From assembly GCF_034314165.1 (NCBI RefSeq), contig NZ_JAVIWK010000001.1, positions 496,001 to 560,000 on the forward strand: DNA of 64,000 nt. Direction: 5' to 3'. Shown here piece by piece: positions 26,430 through 35,408 of the stretch. Position numbers and translations under genes: made by a program. The notes beneath the pieces were generated by a model, which was given only the letters and a program-made list of their open reading frames with translations, was not told the origin of the DNA and ran no database searches. The stretch comes from Pseudomonas sp. Bout1. Lineage in GTDB: Bacteria > Pseudomonadota > Gammaproteobacteria > Pseudomonadales > Pseudomonadaceae. How positions within the stretch are numbered: position 1 is the first letter of the stretch; each line of letters begins with the position of its first letter.

Positions 26430-27883
26430 TGCGTTTGTCCGAACTGAAAAAAGCCGGCCGTACGCCAAGCCTGCCCTTGAGCATCGAGTTAATGGACGCT
26501 GCCGGTCCGGGGCAGTTGCAGTTGTTCAGCCTGCTGCGGGTATTGCCCGGCCAGCGCTATGTTGGCGCAGCTGTATGGCGCGGTCGTCCGGTGCTGGCCA
26601 AGCTGCTGGTAGGCAGCAAGGCGGCGCGGCATTTTCAGCGTGAACTCAAGGGCGTGCGGTTGTTGGCCGAACAAGGCCTGACCACCCCGCTGTTGCTGGC
26701 CGATGGTCTGCAAGAGGGTGAGGGCGGCTGGTTGCTGTTCGAGTTCCTCGACGGCGCCGACAGCCTGGCAGATGCCTGGCACGCCGTTGAAGGCTTGCCA
26801 CCGCTGGCCGCCGAGCAAGAAGCGGTGCTCGCCGAAGCGCTGGGCGCGATTGCACTGATGCATGCCAAGGGCCTGTGGCAGGAAGACCTGCACCTGGACA
26901 ACCTGCTGCGTCAGGGCGGCAAATTGTATTTGATCGATGGTGCCGGGATCTGTGTTGAGGAGGCGGGCAAGCCGCTGTCGCGCAACCGCGTGCTGGAAAA
27001 CCTCGGGGTGTTTTTCGCGCAACTGCCGAAGAACCTCGAGCCGTTTACCGAAGAGTTACTGGTGCATTACCTGCTGGCCAACGGTGAGCACGCGCTGCCG
27101 CTGGAAGCATTGCAAAAGCAGGTGCGCAAAGTCAGCGTCTGGCGTTTGAAAGACTTCCTGGGCAAGGTGGGCCGTGAGTGCACGCTGTTCAGCGTGATAC
27201 GTGGGCCGTTTGCCCTGCGCGCGATTCGTCGCGAGGAAGAGGCCGCGATGCTGCCAGTGCTGGAACAGGCTGACGCGTTGCTCGACCAGGGCCACCTGTA
27301 CAAAACCGGCGGGGCTGCCAGCGTCGCCAAGGTCGAGGTGGCCGGTCGGCCGCTGGTGATCAAGCGCTACAACGTCAAGGGTTTCGCCCATTGGCTCAAG
27401 CGCTTCTGGCGGCCGAGCCGGGCCTGGCATTCGTGGCGTGAAGGCAATCGCCTGGCGTTCCTGGGCATCGCCACGCCCAAGCCGCTGGCCTTGCTGGAAA
27501 AACGCTTCCTGTGGCTGCGCAGCCGGGCTTACCTGGTGACCGAGTACTTGCCTGGGCCGGATATCATCGAGCGGTTTGCGCCGTATGTTGAAAGCGGCGA
27601 GGCGCCCGAGGCTGAGTTGCTGGCCCTTGATTACCTGTTTGCAGAGCTGATTCGCGAGCGCATCAGTCATGGGGATTTCAAGGGGCATAACCTGTTCTGG
27701 CATGAGGACCGCTGGGCGCTGATCGACCTGGATTCGATGTGCCAGCACGGCTCCTTGAGCAGCTTCGCCCCGGCCTATGCCAAGGACCGGGCGCGGTTCA
27801 TGCGCAACTGGCCCGAGAGCAGTGCGTTGTATCAAGTGATTGACCAGCGGCTGCCAAGGGCGGTGAGTGGGGTAAATAGTTAG
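26429..27883 (+). CDS. Double-kinase protein of the WaaP/InaA family (PA5006-like)
   Basis: This 484-residue protein is two kinase-like modules in tandem. The first (about 30-250) has VWRGRPVLAKLLVGSKAARHF and the loop WQEDLHLDNLLRQGG (Asp near 152). The second (about 280-475) has GRPLVIKRYNVKGFAHWLKR and SHGDFKGHNLFW (near 413) with LIDLDSMCQH. Both catalytic Asp are present. It is the last gene of the waaF operon and starts in a TGATG overlap. The likely role is in core sugar phosphorylation or its regulation; the substrate is unknown. A longer in-frame start upstream would run far into wapQ and is rejected. Confidence 0.85.
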   Translation: MRLSELKKAGRTPSLPLSIELMDAAGPGQLQLFSLLRVLPGQRYVGAAVWRGRPVLAKLLVGSKAARHFQRELKGVRLLAEQGLTTPLLLADGLQEGEGGWLLFEFLDGADSLADAWHAVEGLPPLAAEQEAVLAEALGAIALMHAKGLWQEDLHLDNLLRQGGKLYLIDGAGICVEEAGKPLSRNRVLENLGVFFAQLPKNLEPFTEELLVHYLLANGEHALPLEALQKQVRKVSVWRLKDFLGKVGRECTLFSVIRGPFALRAIRREEEAAMLPVLEQADALLDQGHLYKTGGAASVAKVEVAGRPLVIKRYNVKGFAHWLKRFWRPSRAWHSWREGNRLAFLGIATPKPLALLEKRFLWLRSRAYLVTEYLPGPDIIERFAPYVESGEAPEAELLALDYLFAELIRERISHGDFKGHNLFWHEDRWALIDLDSMCQHGSLSSFAPAYAKDRARFMRNWPESSALYQVIDQRLPRAVSGVNS

Positions 27884-27948
27884 TCGGGTTGGGCTGATGA
27901 CGCGCGGTAGGCTTCCAACGACTCATAGGTTCATTTGGAGATCTACCC

Positions 27949-28146
27949 ATGCGCTTGAATACCCCTGTTGGCGTCAGCCATCACGTTGTTGCCCCGACCC
28001 ACAGTCGCCCGAAACGCGAGGCCGCCCTCGAGCCGCAGCCTGTCGTGGCACCGGCCCCCGATACCGATGTCAGCCGCACCGACCTGAACAGGCAGCAACC
28101 GACGAGTCGCAAAGGTACGCGACAGACTGGAAACCTGCGTTTCTGA
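27949..28146 (+). CDS. Hypothetical 65-residue protein
   Basis: This small frame begins MRLNTPVGVSHHVVAPTH and has a good GGAGA ribosome-binding site 8 bases before the ATG. The protein is basic and rich in Pro and Arg, without signal peptide or membrane segment. It ends 2 bp before the convergent TonB receptor gene. I do not recognise it. The well-placed ribosome-binding site argues for it; the small size and low-complexity composition argue against. The rest of the 265-bp gap holds nothing I can name. Confidence 0.4.
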   Translation: MRLNTPVGVSHHVVAPTHSRPKREAALEPQPVVAPAPDTDVSRTDLNRQQPTSRKGTRQTGNLRF

Positions 28147-28148
28147 GC

Positions 28149-30236
28149 TTAAAAGCTGTACTCGGCGCCGGCCCCTGCATACCACGAGCGGCCCGGCGCC
28201 GCCTCGTAATACCGAGCGTTCCCGTCCCCGACAATCACTGACCCTACGTACTGGCGATCGAGCAGGTTATCCAGGCGCAAGGTCTGGTGAAACGTCCAGT
28301 GCTCCACCTTCTGTTCAAACCGTGCGCGCCAATTGAATACGCTGTAGCCCGGTGCCGCGTGTTGCTGGTTGGTGTCTTCGACGTAGACCTTGCTGCGGTA
28401 CATGCCTTCCAGGGCGGTGCTGACCCAGTCCCGGGGTTTCCAGTTGAGCTCGGCGAACAGCGTGGTTTGCGGGACGCCGGGCAGGTAGTTGCCCTTGTCC
28501 ACGGGTTTGCCGCCGCCGATGAAGTCGCTGTCGTAGGTGGCTTGCAGGCGGGTGTAGGCGACGTTGGTACTCCATTGCTCGTTGAGCTGGCTTTCGATGC
28601 CCAGTTCGAAGCCGCGGCGCAGGGTGCGGCCGGCGTTTTGGTAAGTGGTGCGTCCGTCTTTGGATGACAGGACCACCAATTCATCCTCGGTGGTAATTTG
28701 GAACAGAGCCGCATTGACGCGCGTATCCTGACCCAGTCGCGCCTTCAGTCCAACTTCAAATTGCTTGCTGACCGACGGTTTGAGGGCAAAGTTGAAGCCA
28801 TTGGATGTCGTCGAGTAGGCCGACTCTGCCTGGGTTGGTGTTTCAAAGCCCTTGCCGGCGCTTACGTAGCCATGGAGGTCGGGTGTGAAGGCGTACATCA
28901 CGCTGACCGATGGCGTGTTCTTCTGGTAAGTCTTGTTGCCGCTGTCGTTGCCGTCGCTCAGGAAGTGGTCGTCCACGTCCATTTTCATGGTGCTGTGGCG
29001 CAGCCCTGCTTGCAGCGTCCAGTCGCCCAGCAGCCAGTTGGCCTGGACGAATGGGTCGAGGCTGGTAGCGGTGTCGATTTCGTCACGGCCCAGGGCACCT
29101 TTCACACCGTGTTCGCCGTTGAGCGTGTTGGAATAGCCTTGGCGGTCGTCCTGGCTGCGGTCGTAATCAAGGCCGGTAATAACGGTTAGGTCGCCCGGTG
29201 CACTCGACACAGGCTGTAGCCAATGGACTGAGCCTCCATAGAACTTCCGGTCAAAGTCCACAACGCCGCCGCGCTTGTCTGGCGCTGTGCCGCCGGGAAT
29301 CGACAAATACTGAATCACACTCCGCCGCCCGGTATAGCCATTCACCTGCAGCGTGGCATCGCCAAAGTACCGCTCGTAATTCATCCCCACTTGTTGGTGG
29401 TCGATGCTTTTGCGGGTGTTGTAAATCTCGGCGGCGCTGCTGACCGAGCGCGGGTCGGCCTTGTACGCATCCCACGCCTGGCCCAGTGGGTCCTGGGTGC
29501 CGTTTTGCTCCAGGCTGCTGTAGATCAGCGCGAGTTTGCTGTCCTCGTCCGGCTCGAAGTTGAGCTTGGCAAAGGTCTGGTCGCGGCGGGCGCTGCTATG
29601 GTCACGATAGCCATCGGTGTCCATGCGCGAGGCGTCCAGCACGAAGCCTGCGCCGTTTGCCGCGCCCTCCGCGGTCAGGTGGTTTTTGCTCAAGCCGTCA
29701 CTGCCCACCAGCGTCTCGGCGCCGATGCGCGGCGGGCCTTCGCCATTGCGGGAAAACATCTGGATCACGCCGCCCGCATTGCTGCCATACAGCGTCGCAG
29801 CCGGGCCGCGCAGGACTTCGATGCGCTCGGCGGTGTCGAGGTTGAACGTCGCTGCCTGGCCCTGGCCGTCCGGGGTGCTGGCGGGGATGCCGTCGGCTAT
29901 CAGCTTGATGCCGCGTACACCAAACGCTGAACGTGCGCCGAAGCCGCGGGATGAAATCTGCAAGTCCTGGGCATAGTTCTGGCGATTCTGAACCACCAGC
30001 CCCGGGACCCGAGACAGCGCTTCGGAGGCGTTGATGCCCAGTTGGCCGTCGCTGATTTGCTCGCGGCTGATGCTGTCCACCGAGTAAGGCAGGTCAAATG
30101 ACGGGCTGGCGCTGCGCGAACCAGTGACCACGCTGGGGTCGAGCACCAGCGGTGCTTCGTCGGCCTGGGTGGCGGTACACAGGCCGAACAGGCCGGGGAG
30201 CAACAGGGCGAAGCGGGTGGGAGCAACAACTTTCAT
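28149..30236 (-). CDS. TonB-dependent outer membrane receptor, YncD/PqqU-like
   Basis: This 695-residue receptor has a signal peptide (MKVVAPTRFALLLPGLFGL, cleavage near TQADEA) and a TonB-box-like stretch after it. The plug domain (about 40-160) has SSRGFGARSAFGVRGIKL, IPASTPDGQGQ and IEVLRGPAATLYGSNAGGVI. The 22-strand barrel ends YVGSVIVGDGNARYYEAAPG and a terminal Phe. These segments and the C-terminus resemble E. coli YncD closely; YncD has been reported as the PQQ importer PqqU. PQQ uptake here is an inference from that similarity. An in-frame start 27 bp upstream is possible. It sits, inverted, inside the LPS locus with no tonB or uptake genes near. Confidence 0.88.
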   Translation of the reverse strand: MKVVAPTRFALLLPGLFGLCTATQADEAPLVLDPSVVTGSRSASPSFDLPYSVDSISREQISDGQLGINASEALSRVPGLVVQNRQNYAQDLQISSRGFGARSAFGVRGIKLIADGIPASTPDGQGQAATFNLDTAERIEVLRGPAATLYGSNAGGVIQMFSRNGEGPPRIGAETLVGSDGLSKNHLTAEGAANGAGFVLDASRMDTDGYRDHSSARRDQTFAKLNFEPDEDSKLALIYSSLEQNGTQDPLGQAWDAYKADPRSVSSAAEIYNTRKSIDHQQVGMNYERYFGDATLQVNGYTGRRSVIQYLSIPGGTAPDKRGGVVDFDRKFYGGSVHWLQPVSSAPGDLTVITGLDYDRSQDDRQGYSNTLNGEHGVKGALGRDEIDTATSLDPFVQANWLLGDWTLQAGLRHSTMKMDVDDHFLSDGNDSGNKTYQKNTPSVSVMYAFTPDLHGYVSAGKGFETPTQAESAYSTTSNGFNFALKPSVSKQFEVGLKARLGQDTRVNAALFQITTEDELVVLSSKDGRTTYQNAGRTLRRGFELGIESQLNEQWSTNVAYTRLQATYDSDFIGGGKPVDKGNYLPGVPQTTLFAELNWKPRDWVSTALEGMYRSKVYVEDTNQQHAAPGYSVFNWRARFEQKVEHWTFHQTLRLDNLLDRQYVGSVIVGDGNARYYEAAPGRSWYAGAGAEYSF

Positions 30237-30393
30237 GAGTAAACCAACATCCATGACGCACAAAAGTGCGCGAGTTTAACGATTCGGTCAGCTTTTACCA
30301 TTTCGGAATCCTCCTACATGGCCCAGCGGTGCATGGGGGCTGGGTCGCCAACGGGGCCGATGTTAGCGTTGCTGACCATTCAGAGGGCTCGCC

Positions 30394-30726
30394 ATGACAC
30401 TAAGACTGACGGCTGCACTTGGCATCGCTTTAGTGACAGTGAGCGGCTGCGGGTCGCTCAATACTGTCGTGCGCGAAGACGCGGCAGCAGCACGTGAGCT
30501 CAGGAAGCAAAAAACCTACTGCCAGTCCATTCCTCGTGTCTACAGTGGTGTCGCCTTTGATTTTTGCCTGTTGCATGCCGCGCCGGATCCCACCGGCATA
30601 CTGGTGCCGTTCGTTCTGTTGGATATAACGGTTTCGGGCATTGTTGATACAGTGGTGCTGCCTTATACGGTCTATAGGCAAAGTACTGACGGCAACATCA
30701 GTATTTACTGGCGACCCGGTGCATGA
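30394..30726 (+). CDS. YceK/YidQ family lipoprotein, copy 1
   Basis: This 110-residue predicted lipoprotein has a lipobox VSGC at residues 16-19 after a short hydrophobic leader. It then has YCQSIPRVYSGVAFDFCLLHA and VDTVVLPYTVYRQSTDGNI, the YceK/DUF1375 pattern. Function is unknown; the protein probably sits in the outer membrane. It is a tandem paralogue of the next gene. Confidence 0.8.
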   Translation: MTLRLTAALGIALVTVSGCGSLNTVVREDAAAARELRKQKTYCQSIPRVYSGVAFDFCLLHAAPDPTGILVPFVLLDITVSGIVDTVVLPYTVYRQSTDGNISIYWRPGA

Positions 30727-30768
30727 GCATTGGGTGAATGCCCACACTTATGCCAAATGGAGTTGTCC

Positions 30769-31110
30769 ATGAGTCTCGCAACCAACGTCCTTCTCGCCGT
30801 GCTTCTGGTATCCGTTGCGGGTTGCGGCACGATCAACACCGTCTTTCGCCCGGACGCGGTTGCCAGCCAGAACCTCAAGGAATCGCGCAGTTATTGTGAA
30901 AACGTGCCGCGTATCTACAGTGGGGTGATCTACGGTTTTTGCACATTGAACGGCGCCCCCGACACCACCAAGGAGCACACGCGCGATGCCTCCGGCTCCT
31001 TGCCGATCTTCGCCGCCGAACTTGTGGGCTCCGGCTTGCTCGACACCCTCGTGCTGCCCTACACCGTCTACCGCCAGAACAAGGACGGCAGTATCGAGAT
31101 CTTCCGCTAG
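30769..31110 (+). CDS. YceK/YidQ family lipoprotein, copy 2
   Basis: This 113-residue predicted lipoprotein (lipobox VAGC at 16-19) is homologous to the preceding gene: YCENVPRIYSGVIYGFCTLNG and LVLPYTVYRQNKDGSIEIF align directly. ATG 30769 has GGAG 7 bases upstream; an earlier in-frame ATG lacks the leader logic. The pair most likely arose by tandem duplication. Function is unknown. Confidence 0.82.
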   Translation: MSLATNVLLAVLLVSVAGCGTINTVFRPDAVASQNLKESRSYCENVPRIYSGVIYGFCTLNGAPDTTKEHTRDASGSLPIFAAELVGSGLLDTLVLPYTVYRQNKDGSIEIFR

Positions 31111-31167
31111 CCTCGCAGTGACAACCGGTCGCCACAATCCCTAGATCATCCGGCCGCGTGTTTACGC

Positions 31168-31173
31168 TATAAT
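31168..31173 (+). promoter_or_regulatory. Candidate -10 box of the carbamoyltransferase operon
   Basis: A consensus TATAAT lies about 90 bp before the GTG start of the carbamoyltransferase gene, in the only gap ahead of the five-gene wap operon. No good -35 is seen at the usual spacing, so an activator or another start cannot be excluded. Confidence 0.4.
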
Positions 31174-31264
31174 CTCGCCCTTTAGCTGTTTCTTGCCCCG
31201 GCGAGGAGCACACTTTTTTCAGGCGTGACGCGCCTGCATGCAGACTAAAAGAGGCTAGACCCCT

Positions 31265-33022
31265 GTGGCATTGACGATTCTTGGCCTGTCCGGCGCCCTT
31301 AGCCATGATCCTTCCGCAGCCTTGTATATCGACGGCAAGCTGATCGCGGCCGCCGAAGAAGAGCGCTTCGTACGCGACAAACATGCAAAGAACCGCATGC
31401 CCTACGAGTCGGCGAAGTTCTGCCTGGAACAAGCCGGTATCAAGCCTTCCGACGTTGACGTGGTAGCGATTCCGTTCGCCCCCATCAGCCTGTTCGGCGA
31501 GGCCCGCTGGCACTATGCCAAGCGTTACTGGTATGCCCCGGACCGCGCCCTCGACGCGATTCTGATGGGCAACCGTCGCTACAAGCGCTATCGCAACAAG
31601 ATCGTCTGGTGCCTGGAGCAGTTGGGTTTCGATCCGAAGAAAATCAAGATCGAACCGGTTGAACACCACCTGGCCCACGCTTCCAGTGCCTATCACTGCT
31701 CGGGCTTCCAGGAGAAGACCGCGATCCTGGGGATCGACGGCAAGGGTGAGTACGCCACCACGTTCTTCGGCTACGGTGAAAACGGCAAGATCCACAAGAT
31801 CAAGGAATTCTACGACCCGGACTCCCTGGGCGGCCTGTACGGTGCAATCACCGAGTTCCTCGGTTTCGAGATGCTCGACGGTGAGTTCAAGGTCATGGGC
31901 ATGGCGCCGTATGGCGATGCCAGCAAGTACGATTTCTCGCGTTTGGCCTCCTTCGAAAACGGCGAGTTGGTGATCAACACCGACTACGCCAACGTCATCG
32001 GCCTGCGCCGCTACAAAGAGAAGGGCAAGGGTTTCTACTTCTCGCCGAAACTGATCGAGTGGCTGGGGCCCAAGCGCGAAGGCGACATCGCCGACGAGCC
32101 TTACATCCACTACGCGGCCAGCATGCAGGCGCTGTTCGAGAAGCTGGCGTTGCAGATGATCGACCATTACCTGGGCGATATTCTCAAAGATACCGGCAAG
32201 CTGGCCTTCGCCGGCGGCTGTGCGCTGAACGTCAAGCTGAACCAGAAGATCATTGCCCGTGACGACGTCAAGGAGCTGTTCGTGCAGCCGGCGTCCGGCG
32301 ATGCCGGTACGGCGGTCGGTGCGGCAGCCTACGTGTCCCACGCCCGTGGGGTGCCGGTAGAGAAGATGGAACACGTCTATCTCGGCCCGTCCTACAGCAA
32401 CGAAGACGTGATTGCCGCATGTGCCAAGCATGCGAGCAAGCCGGTATGGCGCCAGATCGAAAATACCCCGAAGCGCATCGCCAAGATCATGGTCGATGGC
32501 AACCCGGTGGCCTGGTTCCAGGGCCGCATGGAGTTTGGTCCGCGCGCCCTGGGCGGTCGTTCGATCATCGGTTGCCCGAGCGCCACTGGCGTGGCTGACC
32601 GCATCAACCACCAGATCAAGTTCCGCGAGCGCTGGAGGCCTTTCTGCCCGTCGATGCTCGACACCGTGGCCCCGCAGATGATCAAGGTCGATCACCCGGC
32701 GCCGTTCATGACCTTCACTTTTGAAGTGTCGGAGGAGTGGAAAACCCGCGTGCCGGAAGTAGTCCATGAAGATGGCACCTCCCGCGCCCAGGTGCTCAAG
32801 CGCGAATACAACCCGCGTTACTACGACATGATGAAAGAGCTGGAAGTGCTGACCGGCAACGGCGTGTCGCTGAACACCTCGCTCAACCGTCGTGGCGAAG
32901 CGATGATCTGCTCGCCGACCGACGCGCTGAACATGTTCTTCGGCTCCGACCTGCAGTACTTGATCATGGAAGACATCCTGGTGGTCAAGGACGGCGTAGA
33001 CCCTTATGACGCTGTGGTTTAA
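31265..33022 (+). CDS. wapO: LPS core carbamoyltransferase (NodU/CmcH family, WapO-like)
   Basis: This 585-residue carbamoyltransferase probably adds the 7-O-carbamoyl group of heptose II in the Pseudomonas core. NodU-family features: HHLAHASSAYHCSGF (metal-site His cluster, near residue 137), IDGKGEYATTF, APYGDASKYDFSR, FAGGCALNVKLNQKI, and the C-terminal YrdC-like part with GRMEFGPRALGGRSIIG. The start is GTG 31265 (GAGG 10 bases upstream). It heads the second LPS operon. mig-14 begins directly after its stop. Symbol by position relative to P. aeruginosa PA5005. Confidence 0.88.
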   Translation: MALTILGLSGALSHDPSAALYIDGKLIAAAEEERFVRDKHAKNRMPYESAKFCLEQAGIKPSDVDVVAIPFAPISLFGEARWHYAKRYWYAPDRALDAILMGNRRYKRYRNKIVWCLEQLGFDPKKIKIEPVEHHLAHASSAYHCSGFQEKTAILGIDGKGEYATTFFGYGENGKIHKIKEFYDPDSLGGLYGAITEFLGFEMLDGEFKVMGMAPYGDASKYDFSRLASFENGELVINTDYANVIGLRRYKEKGKGFYFSPKLIEWLGPKREGDIADEPYIHYAASMQALFEKLALQMIDHYLGDILKDTGKLAFAGGCALNVKLNQKIIARDDVKELFVQPASGDAGTAVGAAAYVSHARGVPVEKMEHVYLGPSYSNEDVIAACAKHASKPVWRQIENTPKRIAKIMVDGNPVAWFQGRMEFGPRALGGRSIIGCPSATGVADRINHQIKFRERWRPFCPSMLDTVAPQMIKVDHPAPFMTFTFEVSEEWKTRVPEVVHEDGTSRAQVLKREYNPRYYDMMKELEVLTGNGVSLNTSLNRRGEAMICSPTDALNMFFGSDLQYLIMEDILVVKDGVDPYDAVV

Positions 33023-33919
33023 ATGCTGAACCGCTTCCAGGGCTGGCGTGAACGTGGCTGGACGCCTGTCGAGGCCGAGGTTTACGCCCAGGCCTGGCAG
33101 CGTTTTGGCGGTAGCGTGGCGACTCATCCGCAGATCGTCGAGCGGCTGGCGCACCTGGCGCAGATTCCGGTGCGTTACCTGGGCTGGGAGCAGGACGGCG
33201 AGCTGAAAGGGGCGATTGCCACCTGGGGGCGCGACCTGGCCCTGTCCAAGGACGTGCTCAAGCGCAAAGGCAAAAAAGGCCTGTTCGATCTGGGTAACGC
33301 CGAGATCATCCTGCCGATTGCCGCCGATGCGCAGCTTCCTGTGCGCCATCGGGCGCGTTATCTGTCGGCGCTGAATGAAGGGCGCGTGAGCACCCTCAAG
33401 CCCCAGGCCGAGCAGTTGGCCATGGCGCGCACACCGGAAGAACTGTCGAAAAAGTTTCGCTATAACCAGCGCCGCGAACTGCGCTTGCTGGAAGAGGCGG
33501 GCGGCGTGGCGCGGGCGGTCAGTGAGTTTTCCAGCAGCGAACTGGCAGCGATTTATTGCGACCTGTTCCAGCGGCGCTGGGGTTTCCCGGCAGCGGGTGC
33601 TGAACGTCTGGCTGAGGTGCTTGAGCTGCTCAAGGAATTCCTGTTCGGCTCGGTGCTGTTTCTCAATGACGCCGCGATTGCCGTGCAACTGGTGTATCAG
33701 GTGCAGGCGCCGGCGTGGGTCAGTGCCGAGTACGTCAACGGCGGTGTCGACCCTGAAACCAAGGCATTCAGTCCCGGCAGCGTGCTGAGTTTCCTCAATA
33801 CCCAAAGTGCCTGGGAGCAGGCGCGGGCGAGCGACAAGCCCCTGCGTTTCTCATTTGGGCGTTCCGATCGCGAATACAAGGAGCGCTGGTGCAACCCGGT
33901 GCCGGTGTTCAGCGTATGA
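33023..33919 (+). CDS. mig-14: Mig-14 family protein
   Basis: This 298-residue protein is of the Mig-14 family, linked to antimicrobial peptide resistance in Salmonella and P. aeruginosa. It looks like a GNAT/FemX-type acyltransferase: RYNQRRELRLLEEAGG, an ELAAIYCDLFQRRWGF middle, and SVLSFLNTQSAWEQARASD near the C-terminus. The exact reaction is unknown. The location between the carbamoyltransferase and dnpA genes suggests envelope or LPS modification. Its ATG immediately follows the upstream stop, and its stop overlaps the dnpA start (ATGA). Confidence 0.9.
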   Translation: MLNRFQGWRERGWTPVEAEVYAQAWQRFGGSVATHPQIVERLAHLAQIPVRYLGWEQDGELKGAIATWGRDLALSKDVLKRKGKKGLFDLGNAEIILPIAADAQLPVRHRARYLSALNEGRVSTLKPQAEQLAMARTPEELSKKFRYNQRRELRLLEEAGGVARAVSEFSSSELAAIYCDLFQRRWGFPAAGAERLAEVLELLKEFLFGSVLFLNDAAIAVQLVYQVQAPAWVSAEYVNGGVDPETKAFSPGSVLSFLNTQSAWEQARASDKPLRFSFGRSDREYKERWCNPVPVFSV

Positions 33920-35322
33920 GCCGCAAGCAGCAATTGCTCAAGCAGCATCGACGCAACAAGCGTATTGCGTTGTTGGTTGGCCTGTTGTTGCTGGTGGCTG
34001 TCGGTGTGCTGGTGGCCTGGTGGTTGCCGCTGATCCTTGCGGTAGTGCTGTGGGCCGCGCATGAAGCCTGGTTTGCCGACCACCTGTTCTACTCGCCTAA
34101 AGACGACTATGAATACGCGTTTCCCGAGGGCAGCGAGTGCGCGGGCCTGCGTCTTGACGCCGGGCGGCTGGTGTTGGACACGCCCTTGGCGGGAGATGAA
34201 ACCCTGATCGTCGGCATTGAGCTCAAGAGTTCCTGGCTCGGACGCTTTCTGGACCCTGCGGTAGAGTTGCTGGGCCTGGATACGCCGGACCTGCAAGTCT
34301 TCGAGCGTGGTGTCGCAGGCCGGCGCTACCTCAACCTGACCGGCGCGGGCGCAGCATTGGCCAGCGGAAAGCTGCGCTTGCGCGGGCGCTTTTGCCGGAT
34401 CAAGGGGCAGCCGACGCTATGGGTATTCCGCCAGCCGGATTACCGTCGCCAGCGTGTGATGGTGATCGCGCCCCATGCCGATGATGCCGAGTTGGCCGCA
34501 TTCAGCCTTTACAGCCAGGCCGATGAGAGCTGGATCGTCACCCTTACGGCGGGCGAAATCGAAGCCGATCATTATCAACAAATGGGCATGCCCAAGGCCG
34601 ATGCTGCACGGATCAAAGGCCGCCTGCGTGCCTGGGACAGCGTCACCGTGCCGCGTTGGGCGGGTGTGCCCGAGGCGCAGTGCGTGCAATTGGGCTACTT
34701 CTGCATGCAACTTCCGGCGATGCAGGCCGCGCCGGACCAGCCCCAGGTGTCCCGGGAAGCACAGCTGGACGATACGCGGCTGTTTCGCCAGTTCAATACC
34801 CTGGCCTTGCCCGGGGATGTGGACGGCGCGCCGACCTGGAACAACCTGATTGCTGACCTGCGTGCACTGCTGCTCAAGGCGCGCCCGCAGGTGATTGTGT
34901 TGCCAACGCCGCTGCTGGATCCGCACCCGGATCACATCTGCGCGCACGCCGCGATTCTCCAGGCCCTGCAAGGCCTGGAATGGCAGCCGGGTACGTTGCT
35001 CGGTTATGCCAATCACTTGCATGATAACGACCGCTGGCCCATGGGTGACTCGGGTGCGGGTGTGGCCCTGCCGCCGCGGTTCGACGCCACGCTTGAGCTG
35101 GTCCCGTGCAGCTTGCCACTGACGTTGAGCCAGCAGCAGGACAAGGCCATGGCGCTGGGCATGATGCACGACTTGCAGCCGCGCGCGCCGTTCAAGCGCC
35201 GCGTGCGCAGGTGGTTGCAGCAATTACTGGCGGGCCGTAGTCCATCGCCTTACGGAGAGAATGAGTTCTTCCGCAAGGCGGTGCGCCGTCATGAGTTGCT
35301 CTGGGTTTTAAAGCAGGACTGA
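33916..35322 (+). CDS. dnpA: PIG-L family de-N-acetylase (DnpA-like)
   Basis: This 468-residue protein probably removes an N-acetyl group from a core sugar. A membrane anchor occupies about residues 17-52, so it is likely membrane-bound. The PIG-L zinc motif APHADDAEL is near residue 184, with the second motif LDPHPDHICAH near 335. The P. aeruginosa homologue at this position, DnpA, influences fluoroquinolone tolerance. ATG 33916 overlaps the mig-14 stop. It fits the proposal that GalN in the core is made by deacetylating transferred GalNAc, which is inference here. Confidence 0.9.
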   Translation: MSRKQQLLKQHRRNKRIALLVGLLLLVAVGVLVAWWLPLILAVVLWAAHEAWFADHLFYSPKDDYEYAFPEGSECAGLRLDAGRLVLDTPLAGDETLIVGIELKSSWLGRFLDPAVELLGLDTPDLQVFERGVAGRRYLNLTGAGAALASGKLRLRGRFCRIKGQPTLWVFRQPDYRRQRVMVIAPHADDAELAAFSLYSQADESWIVTLTAGEIEADHYQQMGMPKADAARIKGRLRAWDSVTVPRWAGVPEAQCVQLGYFCMQLPAMQAAPDQPQVSREAQLDDTRLFRQFNTLALPGDVDGAPTWNNLIADLRALLLKARPQVIVLPTPLLDPHPDHICAHAAILQALQGLEWQPGTLLGYANHLHDNDRWPMGDSGAGVALPPRFDATLELVPCSLPLTLSQQQDKAMALGMMHDLQPRAPFKRRVRRWLQQLLAGRSPSPYGENEFFRKAVRRHELLWVLKQD

Positions 35323-35408
35323 GACCTTATTGAAGGCAGGCTTGCAGCGCTTGCCGACCCTTTTTCGCCGGGCTGCGTGCCCGCAGCCAGATTGCAGCAT
35401 GGAGAGTT

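Noticed and set aside
30875..33805. 976-codon minus-strand frame opposite the carbamoyltransferase and mig-14 genes
   Set aside because: It spans two well-supported genes on the other strand and has no recognisable domain.
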